DNA of 21,392 nucleotides from Oxalobacteraceae bacterium UBA5157 (lineage in GTDB: Bacteria > Pseudomonadota > Gammaproteobacteria > Burkholderiales > Burkholderiaceae_D): assembly GCA_002415335.1 (NCBI GenBank), contig DHXL01000258.1, positions 490 to 21,881 on the forward strand, written 5' to 3'. The translations under genes and the position numbers were made by a program. A model generated the notes under the pieces. That model was not told where the DNA came from. It worked only from the letters and a program-made list of their open reading frames with translations, and did not search any database. This document shows, in pieces, positions 1 through 6,121 of the stretch (its first letter is position 1; the number at the start of each line of letters is the position of its first letter).

Positions 1-14
1 TGTATAAGAGACAG
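1..14 (+). other. Tn5/Nextera mosaic-end adapter remnant (assembly artefact)
   Basis: The first 14 bases, TGTATAAGAGACAG, are identical to the last 14 bases of the 19-bp Tn5 mosaic end used in Nextera tagmentation libraries. The match lies exactly at the sequence end and genomic sequence begins straight after it. This is what an untrimmed adapter at a contig end looks like. The bases should not be treated as genome or translated. Confidence 0.9.
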
Positions 15-110
15 GAAGTGAATCGATTGACGAGTCTGGAAGTAATCGATAGCGATGACGTGCGCCACATCATCAAGCTGCGCGATCCGCTCCTGCTGCG
101 CGCGCCTTAG
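15..110 (+). CDS. C-terminal fragment of a CDS, possibly FtsH-like AAA protease
   Basis: An open frame runs in from the contig edge and stops at TAG (108-110), giving about 31 genuine residues that end in LRDPLLLRAP. The stretch LEVIDSDDVRHIIKLRD resembles the extreme C-terminus of FtsH proteases, where a Leu-rich helix carries an E-T/V-I-D motif and an R-R-D-like end (E. coli FtsH has ETIDAPQIDDLMARRD). The family call is recalled similarity over a very short segment and could be wrong. The frame also reads through the adapter, which is meaningless. The gene converges on the universal stress gene with a 17-nt gap. The rest of the gene lies outside the assembly. Confidence 0.45.
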   Translation, partial: EVNRLTSLEVIDSDDVRHIIKLRDPLLLRAP

Positions 111-127
111 GTCACGGCGGGCCGGCG

Positions 128-592
128 TTATCGACGATTGCCGGGGACCGGCTTATGAACCAGAACCGGTATCTTGCTGTGCATCAGGACCTTGAGCGTC
201 TCGCTTCCGAGCAACTGGGCGCTATCTCCCTTCCAGCCATGCGAGGCCATATAGATCAGATCGCACCTCGCTTGTTCAGCGGCCTTCACGATGGCGAGAT
301 ACGGCTCGGGCGCCTTCAATACTTTGCAGGCGCACGGGATTTCTTCGGCCTGCGCACTATTCGCGATATAAGCCAGATATTCGTCCGCGAATCGCTCGAA
401 CAGGGCTTGCCGCCGTTCGCCATAATGCGCGTCGTGATGCATCCAGGCTTCGAGCTGATCTGGCTGCAGCGCCGGGATGACATGAACGCCGGTAATGGTG
501 GCGCCGGTGTTTTTCGCAAACAGCATGCAACTGTGGATGGCCTGCCTGGATAGCGCAGAACCGTCGGTCGGCAGCAGAATGTGTTTATACAT
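128..592 (-). CDS. Universal stress protein (UspA family)
   Basis: A 154-residue single-domain UspA-family protein. These are cytoplasmic, mostly ATP-binding dimers made during starvation, hypoxia or other stress. The protein opens with the family signature YKHILLPTDGS. Near the C-terminus it has SHG followed by nine residues and then GS, the nucleotide-binding loop of ATP-type Usp proteins; the first Gly of the usual G-2x-G-9x-GS motif is Ala here (MASHG). It ends with the usual IPVLV strand. I chose the ATG at 590-592 because the family fold begins there and a GAGGAG lies at 605-610. An in-frame ATG at 617-619 would add nine residues. It lies 56 nt downstream of phbB on the same strand, so the two are probably co-transcribed. 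The specific stress signal cannot be read from the sequence. Confidence 0.9.
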   Translation of the reverse strand: MYKHILLPTDGSALSRQAIHSCMLFAKNTGATITGVHVIPALQPDQLEAWMHHDAHYGERRQALFERFADEYLAYIANSAQAEEIPCACKVLKAPEPYLAIVKAAEQARCDLIYMASHGWKGDSAQLLGSETLKVLMHSKIPVLVHKPVPGNRR

Positions 593-648
593 ATTCGATA
601 CTTGCTCCTCGTGAATCATGGCTGGAACCCATCCGCATTATTTGCCGG

Positions 649-1371
649 TCAGCTCATGTATTGGCCGCCGTTCACCGAGAACGTCGCGCCGGTAATATAG
701 CCCGCGGCATCGTCGACCAGAAACGCGACCATGCGGGCGACATCTGCCGGCGTGCCCAGTCGCCCCACCGGTATCGCGGCGATGATCGACTGCATGACAT
801 CGTGCGGGACGGCGGCCACCATCTCTGTATTGCAATAGCCGGGCGCGATCGCATTCACGGTCACATTCTTGCGCGCGCCCTCCAGCGCAAGTGCGCGCGT
901 AAATCCGAGAATGCCGGCTTTGGCGGCGGCGTAGTTCGATTGCCCGAATTGTCCTTTTTGGCCATTGATGGAGCTGACGTTGACAATGCGTCCGAAACTG
1001 CGCTCACGCATCCCTTCGACCAGGTTGCGGCACATATTGAACATCGAACCGAGATTGGTGTTGAGCACATGCCACCACTGCTCCGAAGTCATGCGATGCA
1101 GGACCGCATCGCTGGTGATCCCGGCATTGTTCACCAGGATGTCGATCGCTCCATACTTATGTTCGACTTCGGTGAGGCCGGCCTTGCATGCATCGAAGTC
1201 GGCGACATCCCATCGGAATGCCGGGATCGACGTCATGTCGGTAAACGCTTGTGCCGCTGCCACGTTGCTGCCATACACCGCGATCACCTGGCAGCCCCGC
1301 TCCTTCAGCACGATGGAAATTTCCTTGCCCAGTCCGCGCGTGCCACCGGTAACGATTGCAGTTCGGGTCAT
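649..1371 (-). CDS. phbB: Acetoacetyl-CoA reductase (PhbB/PhaB-type SDR)
   Basis: A 240-residue short-chain dehydrogenase. PhbB enzymes reduce acetoacetyl-CoA to (R)-3-hydroxybutyryl-CoA with NADPH, the second step of polyhydroxybutyrate synthesis in the cytoplasm. The cofactor motif TGGTRGLG is at 8-15 and NNAG at 81-84. The catalytic Ser134, Tyr147 and Lys151 are in place. The segment SSINGQKGQFGQSNYAAAK is characteristic of PhaB rather than FabG. The ATG at 1369-1371 is chosen because GGAGG lies at 1380-1384 with an 8-nt spacer and the Rossmann fold starts immediately; a longer frame to 1449 would add 26 unrelated residues. It is followed by the universal stress gene and preceded by the acyl-CoA synthetase/GNAT gene. 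An FNR-like palindrome lies 65-78 nt upstream. FabG activity is the main alternative. Confidence 0.92.
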   Translation of the reverse strand: MTRTAIVTGGTRGLGKEISIVLKERGCQVIAVYGSNVAAAQAFTDMTSIPAFRWDVADFDACKAGLTEVEHKYGAIDILVNNAGITSDAVLHRMTSEQWWHVLNTNLGSMFNMCRNLVEGMRERSFGRIVNVSSINGQKGQFGQSNYAAAKAGILGFTRALALEGARKNVTVNAIAPGYCNTEMVAAVPHDVMQSIIAAIPVGRLGTPADVARMVAFLVDDAAGYITGATFSVNGGQYMS

Positions 1372-1385
1372 GATCGATGCCTCCA

Positions 1386-1422
1386 TAGGCGCCACTGGCG
1401 CTCTACCAAGCTTAGGCGCCAC
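1386..1422. repeat. Pair of 10-bp direct repeats upstream of phbB
   Basis: TAGGCGCCAC occurs at 1386-1395 and again at 1413-1422, 27 nt apart from start to start. Each contains the palindrome GGCGCC. They lie between the phbB ribosome-binding site and the FNR-like box, where the promoter and early leader would be. A regulatory role is possible but unproven, and chance in GC-rich DNA is not excluded. Confidence 0.4.
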
Positions 1423-1435
1423 CGGAAAGAGCGGG

Positions 1436-1449
1436 TTGAGTAATGTCAA
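1436..1449. promoter_or_regulatory. Candidate FNR/Anr-type binding site upstream of phbB
   Basis: TTGAGTAATGTCAA has the TTGA-N6-TCAA core of the FNR/Anr consensus TTGAT-N4-ATCAA and differs only at the two inner half-site positions. Its centre is about 71 nt upstream of the phbB ATG. A class II activator site at -41.5 would therefore place the transcript start near 1401 and leave a leader of about 30 nt. The matching -10 (TAAGCT on the minus strand) is weak. The identification is by eye. Confidence 0.4.
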
Positions 1450-1561
1450 ATGATCGCAGGCGAAACGCCATGCGAGAAGCGAAGGGACATGCCCGATAAG
1501 TTATGGAATCGGCCTTCGCATTGGTCTCCTTCTTGAATTGCCTTGTGGTTTGCCTGCGCGC

Positions 1562-4267
1562 TCAAGCATGATCGGCAGACGCCGGACTGGCATTCTCGGG
1601 AAACAAATCCAGGCGCAACATCACGGTGCCGGCGTCGTCGGCCGACGGGTCGACCTTGAAATCGAAATGGCGCACCAGGTCAAGCACACCCTTATTATGC
1701 GCCAGCGCTTCGCCGACGATTTGCCGCGTGCCGCGCCGGCGGCAATAAGCGATCAGCTTGTCGAGCAGGATATAGCCCAGCCCCTGCCCTTTGATGTCGG
1801 AGCGCACGATGATCGCGAACTCGGCGGCAATATTGTCCGGATCGGTGATCCCGCGCACCACGCCCAGCGTTTCGAATTCGCCGGGCGCCGTCCCACGTGT
1901 CGCGATGAATGCCATCTCACGGTCGTAATCGATCTGTGTCACGCGCGCCAGTTGATCCGGCTGCAATTCGCGCATCCTGGTGAAGATGCGGTAGCGCACG
2001 TCTTCCGGATCGAGCGCGTTGAAGAAGGCCAGATGTTGCGGCGCATCTTCCGGCTTGATCGGTCGCAGCAGCACCGTCTGGCCTTGCCATGTAACCGTTT
2101 GCTCCAGTTCCTCCGGATACGGACGAATCGCCAGCCGCTCTATGCCATCCAGCGCCGACGTGACGAGCACCCGGGCATCGAGCGCGATCACGCCGCGCTC
2201 GTCCGCGAGCAGCGGGTTGATGTCGAGCTCGATCAGCTCCGGGATATCGATGACCAAATGCGAAATCTGGATCAACGTGCGGCATATCGCATCGCTATCC
2301 GCGGCCGGACGATTGCGATAGCCGGCCAGCAGGCGCGCCACCCTGGTGCGCGCGATCATGTCGCACGCCAGCGTCATGTTGAGCGGGGGCAAACCGATCG
2401 CATGATCGGCGGTTACTTCGACCGCCGTGCCGCCTTGCCCAAACAGGATCACCGGGCCGAACATCGGGTCGGTGCTGACGCCCACGATCAGCTCGTGCGC
2501 ACCCGGCCGGCGCGCCATCGCCTGTACCGTGTAGCCCTGCAATCGGGCGTTCGGCACCAGCTCGTGCAATCGGCGCTGCATGCCATCGGCAGCGGCTTGC
2601 AGCGCTTGCGGGGTTTCCAGGTCGAGCGCGACGCCGCCGACATCGGACTTGTGACTGATATCGGGCGACAGTATTTTGAGTGCGACCGGATAGCCGATTT
2701 GCTGCGCGCATGCGAGCGCCGCCTCGACCGTTTCGGCGCGGCGCGTGTCGACGACCGGGATGCCGTACGCGGCCAGCAGCGTCTTCGATTCGTATTCGCT
2801 CAGCATGCTGCGGCCGTCGTCCAGTACCGCGCACACCAGCGCCTTCGCCGTAGCGCGATCCGGAACGAAGCCGGCCGGGGCCGAGGGCGGCACTTGCATC
2901 AACAGATTCTGGTTGCGCCGGTACTGGACGATTTGCATGAAACCTTGCACGGCTTCCTCTGGCGTGTCGTAAGTCGGAATGCCGGCGCTCGAAAAAATCT
3001 GCCGCGCTTGCGCCACCCCGTCGCCGCCCAGCCAGCATGCCAGCATATTGCGCATTGCCGGTTGTACGGCGGCGGCCACCGCCGTTGCGATCTCCGCGCT
3101 GGGAACGATGGCGGTCGGCGCGTGGATGAACAGGATTGCATCCGATTCCGGATTTTTCTGCAGGACCTCGAGCGTTTGCAGGTAACGCGCGACCGGCGCA
3201 TCACCGATGATGTCGACTGGATTGGCGCCCGACCAGGTGGCGGGCAGGATTTCGTTCAGCTTGCGCAGCGTGTCCGCCGGCAGCGGCGCCAGCCGGCCCT
3301 GGGCCAGAATCAGCGCATCGGTCGCCATCACGCCGGGCCCGCCGCCGTTGGTCATGATGGTCAAGCGGTCGCCCTTGAATGGCTGCACGCGCGCCAGCGT
3401 CTCGACCGCGCCGAATAATTCTTCGGTCGAATACACGCGCAACATGCCGGCGCGGCGAATCGCCGCGTCATACACATCGTCCGAGCCGGCCAGCGCGCCG
3501 GTATGCGATGCGGCCGCCTTCGCACCCTCGGGCGCGCGTCCTGCCTTGAGCACGATCACCGGCTTGCTGCGCGCGGCGGCACGGGCGGCCGACATGAACT
3601 TGCGTGCAAAGTGGATGTCTTCGACGTACAGCAGGATGGCGCGGGTGTCGCCGTCGTTCGCCAGATAATCGAGCAAGTCGCCGAAATCGATATCGGCGCT
3701 GTCGCCCAGCGAAATGAATTTTGAAAATCCGATGCCGCGCGTCTTGGCCCAGTCCAGTACGCCGGTCACCAGCGCACCCGACTGCGACACGAACGCGATC
3801 TTGCCGGGCAATGCGCCGGTATGGGCGAAGCTGGCATTGAGCCCGATGGCCGGAACCAGCAAGCCGACGCAGTTCGGCCCGAGGATGCGCAACAGCGTCG
3901 GCTTGGCGGCCGTCAGCATCGCCTGCTTGATGCTATGGCTGTCGCTCATCGAGCCCAGTCCGGCGGTCAGCACGATCGCGGCTCTGGTGCCGCGCGCACC
4001 CAGTTCGCCGATCAAGGTCGGAATCGTGTCGGGCGGCGTGCAAATGACGGCAAGGTCCGGCGCCTGTGGCAGATCGGCAATTCTTCCGTAGACCGGGTAG
4101 CCGGCAAGGGTGTCGTATTTTGGGTTGACCGGCAGGATTTCGCCCTGGAATTTGGCGTCGATCAAGTTCTGCAGCACGGTGGCGCCGACGCTATGCGGCT
4201 TCGACGATGCGCCGATCACCGCGACTGAACGCGGACCGAATAGCGACTGCAAGTTACGGATACTCAT
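1562..4267 (-). CDS. ADP-forming acyl-CoA synthetase fused to GNAT acetyltransferase (Pat-like)
   Basis: A 901-residue cytoplasmic fusion. In order it has a CoA-binding Rossmann domain (about 5-130), a succinyl-CoA-ligase-like region (about 145-300), an ATP-grasp domain (about 490-705, with HKSDVGG near 540) and a C-terminal GNAT domain (about 730-890, acetyl-CoA loop KGQGLG at 826-831). The layout matches protein acetyltransferase Pat, which acetylates and inactivates acyl-CoA synthetases, and also bifunctional acetate-CoA ligases (ADP-forming). The loop SHTGALAG near residue 255 keeps the His that is phosphorylated in active ADP-forming synthetases, so ligase activity is plausible as well. 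The start is the ATG at 4265-4267: GGAGGA lies at 4274-4279, too close to the ATG at 4271-4273 but correctly spaced for this one. It is upstream of phbB on the same strand with a 190-nt gap that contains the FNR-like site. Substrate and balance of activities are unknown. Confidence 0.9.
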   Translation of the reverse strand: MSIRNLQSLFGPRSVAVIGASSKPHSVGATVLQNLIDAKFQGEILPVNPKYDTLAGYPVYGRIADLPQAPDLAVICTPPDTIPTLIGELGARGTRAAIVLTAGLGSMSDSHSIKQAMLTAAKPTLLRILGPNCVGLLVPAIGLNASFAHTGALPGKIAFVSQSGALVTGVLDWAKTRGIGFSKFISLGDSADIDFGDLLDYLANDGDTRAILLYVEDIHFARKFMSAARAAARSKPVIVLKAGRAPEGAKAAASHTGALAGSDDVYDAAIRRAGMLRVYSTEELFGAVETLARVQPFKGDRLTIMTNGGGPGVMATDALILAQGRLAPLPADTLRKLNEILPATWSGANPVDIIGDAPVARYLQTLEVLQKNPESDAILFIHAPTAIVPSAEIATAVAAAVQPAMRNMLACWLGGDGVAQARQIFSSAGIPTYDTPEEAVQGFMQIVQYRRNQNLLMQVPPSAPAGFVPDRATAKALVCAVLDDGRSMLSEYESKTLLAAYGIPVVDTRRAETVEAALACAQQIGYPVALKILSPDISHKSDVGGVALDLETPQALQAAADGMQRRLHELVPNARLQGYTVQAMARRPGAHELIVGVSTDPMFGPVILFGQGGTAVEVTADHAIGLPPLNMTLACDMIARTRVARLLAGYRNRPAADSDAICRTLIQISHLVIDIPELIELDINPLLADERGVIALDARVLVTSALDGIERLAIRPYPEELEQTVTWQGQTVLLRPIKPEDAPQHLAFFNALDPEDVRYRIFTRMRELQPDQLARVTQIDYDREMAFIATRGTAPGEFETLGVVRGITDPDNIAAEFAIIVRSDIKGQGLGYILLDKLIAYCRRRGTRQIVGEALAHNKGVLDLVRHFDFKVDPSADDAGTVMLRLDLFPENASPASADHA

Positions 4268-4617
4268 GCACATTCCTCCATGCTGTCAGCAGAGCTTGTT
4301 GAGCTCCGGCCGTGATTCAGTGGTGTCAGGCAAGACCGCAGACCCTGCATTTGAACGGCCTGCATCGCGCAGGCGACCCATGCGGCCAGTGTAAGGCTAT
4401 GCTACCGGACCCGCGCGGCAGAACCAACAACAATCACTGACGAATGCATCGGCGATGGTATTTCTACCTAAGGTTCTCGATCGCACCGTCGAGATCGCGA
4501 CGAGCCGTTCCGAGTCAGTTAGTGGAGTCAGTTAGTACAAGCGTTCGCCGTGCAAGCAGCGGCGGCGTGAAACATTCCGGCTGCCGCCGGTCCGGACTCC
4601 TTTCTGCGGAGCAGCCG
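4268..4617. other. Non-coding gap between two minus-strand genes
   Basis: These 350 nt lie upstream of the Pat-like gene and downstream of the propeller gene. I find no convincing gene: open frames here are short and lack family features or ribosome-binding sites. It should contain the promoter of the Pat-like gene, but I cannot pick clear -35/-10 boxes. It holds one short tandem repeat (4512-4537). A GC-rich potential hairpin (arms CGGCGGC and GCCGCCG, roughly 4560-4595) lies just downstream of the propeller gene and could help end its transcript, but there is no T-run. Confidence 0.5.
4512..4537. repeat. Two-copy 13-bp tandem repeat
   Basis: GAGTCAGTTAGTG at 4512-4524 is followed directly by GAGTCAGTTAGTA at 4525-4537, a tandem duplication with one difference at the last base. 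It lies in the gap upstream of the Pat-like gene. It may be a slippage product or paired half-sites for a regulator. Confidence 0.7.
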
Positions 4618-5799
4618 TTACTTCAGCGCGACGCTGGCCTTCGGCAACCAGCCCAGGCTGTGCGCATGCAGGCTCTGGATATAGAGCCGATCGGCGGTCT
4701 CGGCGACGCCGGTGGTCTCCGGATATTTTCCGCTCGGATCCTGCAGATCCGCGACGATCTTTCCTTCCTCATCGAACCCGATCACGTGACCGTAGGCGGG
4801 CGGCACCGGCCATAGGAACTTCGGCAGCCGCAGCGTCATCTTGCGCAAGAAAGGCTTGTCCGCGAGATTGTCGACTGCGGCGCCGCGCGGCTTGGCCAGG
4901 CCGAGCCAGATGCGGCCATTCATCCCGCGCATCAGGTTGTCGGGATAGCCGGGCAGGTTTGCAATCAGGATGCGCGCCTGCTTCACGCCGTTGGCACCGC
5001 TTGCGGCACCTGCCTTGGCCGACAGTCCGCGCGCATCGACGTCGACCTTCCAGACGCGGTATTCGCCAGTTTCCGCGACGAACAACGCGCGTTCGTCGCC
5101 AGCCAGCGCGAGGCCGTTGGCGAACGACAGGCCGTCAATCACGACCTGCGTTTTCTGCGTCGCCGGATCGTACATCAGCACGCGGCCTGTCGCCGCATGT
5201 TCGATGATGTCCAGCACACTTGCGTTGAAGGTCCCGCCCCATTGCCTGGGCCCGAAGCGGCGCGAGGCATCGGTAAAATAGATCCTCCCGTCCTTGGCGA
5301 CCGCGACCGCGTCGGCATAGCGGATCGGATCGTCCTTGCCATCGACGCTGACGGTGTCGGTCAGGACCTGAATCTTCTTGTCGGCGAACGGCGCCCCACC
5401 CAGGCCGCCGCCCGCCTCGACCGCCAGCAAGCCGCGCAACGCGTCGGCTGCGATTATCCGCCCGCGCGCATCGAAATCGAAACCCAGTACCCGGCCGCCG
5501 GTATTGGCCCACACCTCGCGCCCGGAGCCGTCGGCATTCAGGCGCAGGATATTTCCGGATTCCACCGCCGCATAAATCTTGCCGTCGGGACCGAGCGCCA
5601 CATGTTCCGGGCCGAGGTCGGCGCCGAGCGAAACCTGCGACAGATCGGCCAGGCGTGTGTTGACCGCATACGGCCCGACATAGCCGGCATCCTTGGGCGC
5701 ATGCCACACCACCGGTTCGATCGGCACCGGCGCCAAGCTCAAATAAGCGGCCAGCAGGATGATGGTGACAAACAACGCCACAAAAAGTTTGCGCAACAT
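4618..5799 (-). CDS. Membrane-anchored strictosidine-synthase/SMP-30-like beta-propeller protein
   Basis: A 393-residue protein with one N-terminal hydrophobic segment (about 5-23, preceded by MLRK), so it is probably anchored with its propeller domain in the periplasm. The rest is a six-bladed propeller of the SMP-30/strictosidine-synthase group, which includes lactonases and arylesterases. Repeated blade strands such as LGPDGKIYAAVE, VAKDGRIYFTDAS and MNGRIWLGLAKP are visible. Likely metal ligands are Glu65 (GPEHVA), Asn228 (FANGLAL) and Asp287 (GYPDN), so the hydrolase site looks intact. The segment around 205-255 (DGLSFANGLAL...VAETGEYRVWKV) is typical of the Str_synth family. Bacterial members are mostly uncharacterised, so the substrate cannot be named; true strictosidine synthesis is very unlikely. 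Start at 5797-5799 has a modest AAGG upstream. It is divergent from the exported-protein gene at 6122. Confidence 0.85.
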   Translation of the reverse strand: MLRKLFVALFVTIILLAAYLSLAPVPIEPVVWHAPKDAGYVGPYAVNTRLADLSQVSLGADLGPEHVALGPDGKIYAAVESGNILRLNADGSGREVWANTGGRVLGFDFDARGRIIAADALRGLLAVEAGGGLGGAPFADKKIQVLTDTVSVDGKDDPIRYADAVAVAKDGRIYFTDASRRFGPRQWGGTFNASVLDIIEHAATGRVLMYDPATQKTQVVIDGLSFANGLALAGDERALFVAETGEYRVWKVDVDARGLSAKAGAASGANGVKQARILIANLPGYPDNLMRGMNGRIWLGLAKPRGAAVDNLADKPFLRKMTLRLPKFLWPVPPAYGHVIGFDEEGKIVADLQDPSGKYPETTGVAETADRLYIQSLHAHSLGWLPKASVALK

Positions 5800-5934
5800 A
5801 GGAGCCTTGATGAGTTAGTTTTTTAACATCATCGGTTTAAATCCGCAAGATTGCAAGTCAGCCATGCCCCTCCGCAAAATTCCTGCCGTCGATAAATTCC
5901 CATCCCCCGCCAAGACCCTGTCAGTCTTACCAGC

Positions 5935-5999
5935 TTGACACAATTATTATCAATAATTCATTGTTAATCGAACATTAAAGATTGCTTCTCTTCTATACT
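5935..5999 (+). promoter_or_regulatory. Candidate promoter elements for the exported-protein gene
   Basis: A consensus -35 box TTGACA is at 5935-5940 and a near-consensus -10 box TATACT at 5994-5999. They are too far apart to form one sigma70 promoter. TTGACA would need a -10 near 5958, where only TCATTG is found, while TATACT has a poor -35 (AACATT at 5971-5976). Either two weak promoters or one activator-dependent promoter at TATACT is possible. TATACT would put the start near 6006. Confidence 0.35.
5942..5958. promoter_or_regulatory. Perfect 7-bp inverted repeat, candidate operator
   Basis: AATTATT-ATC-AATAATT is a perfect palindrome with a 3-nt centre, starting one base after TTGACA (5935-5940). 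The size and position suit a dimeric regulator bound next to the -35 box. AT-rich composition raises the chance of random symmetry, so the regulator and even the function are conjecture. Confidence 0.4.
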
Positions 6000-6005
6000 C
6001 GCCCG

Positions 6006-6024
6006 GCAACTTTAAAAAAGTTGC
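6006..6024 (+). promoter_or_regulatory. Perfect 8-bp hairpin at the expected 5' end of the transcript
   Basis: GCAACTTT-AAA-AAAGTTGC forms a perfect stem of 8 bp with a 3-nt loop. It begins 7 nt after the TATACT box, so it would sit at the very 5' end of an mRNA starting there. Such 5' hairpins often protect mRNA from decay; a DNA-level operator is the alternative. Confidence 0.4.
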
Positions 6025-6121
6025 TTTCATGCCTTTTGCCAAAAATAGAGGGCAGTTCATTCGATTCGTGTGTCGCCAGCACGCTGGTGTCAATACACAA
6101 TACAATTTTGCGGAGGAAATA

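Larger units (their letters stand above)
5800..6121. other. Divergent intergenic control region, AT-rich toward the exported-protein gene
   Basis: These 322 nt separate the propeller gene (minus) from the exported-protein gene (plus). The stretch about 5930-6120 is clearly richer in A and T than the flanking genes. It holds a TTGACA, two perfect inverted repeats, a TATACT and the ribosome-binding site of the downstream gene. A frame extending the exported protein upstream to 6029 exists but has no signal peptide at its start, so I treat 6029-6121 as leader. Confidence 0.6.

Noticed and set aside
1538..3418. Long plus-strand open frame of 626 codons
   Set aside because: It is antisense to the Pat-like gene, is full of Arg, His and Gln, and has no family features. 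It is an expected shadow in GC-rich DNA.
4110..4394. Plus-strand open frames around 4110-4394 and 4444-4815
   Set aside because: They overlap the ends of the flanking minus-strand genes and lack ribosome sites or recognisable protein features.
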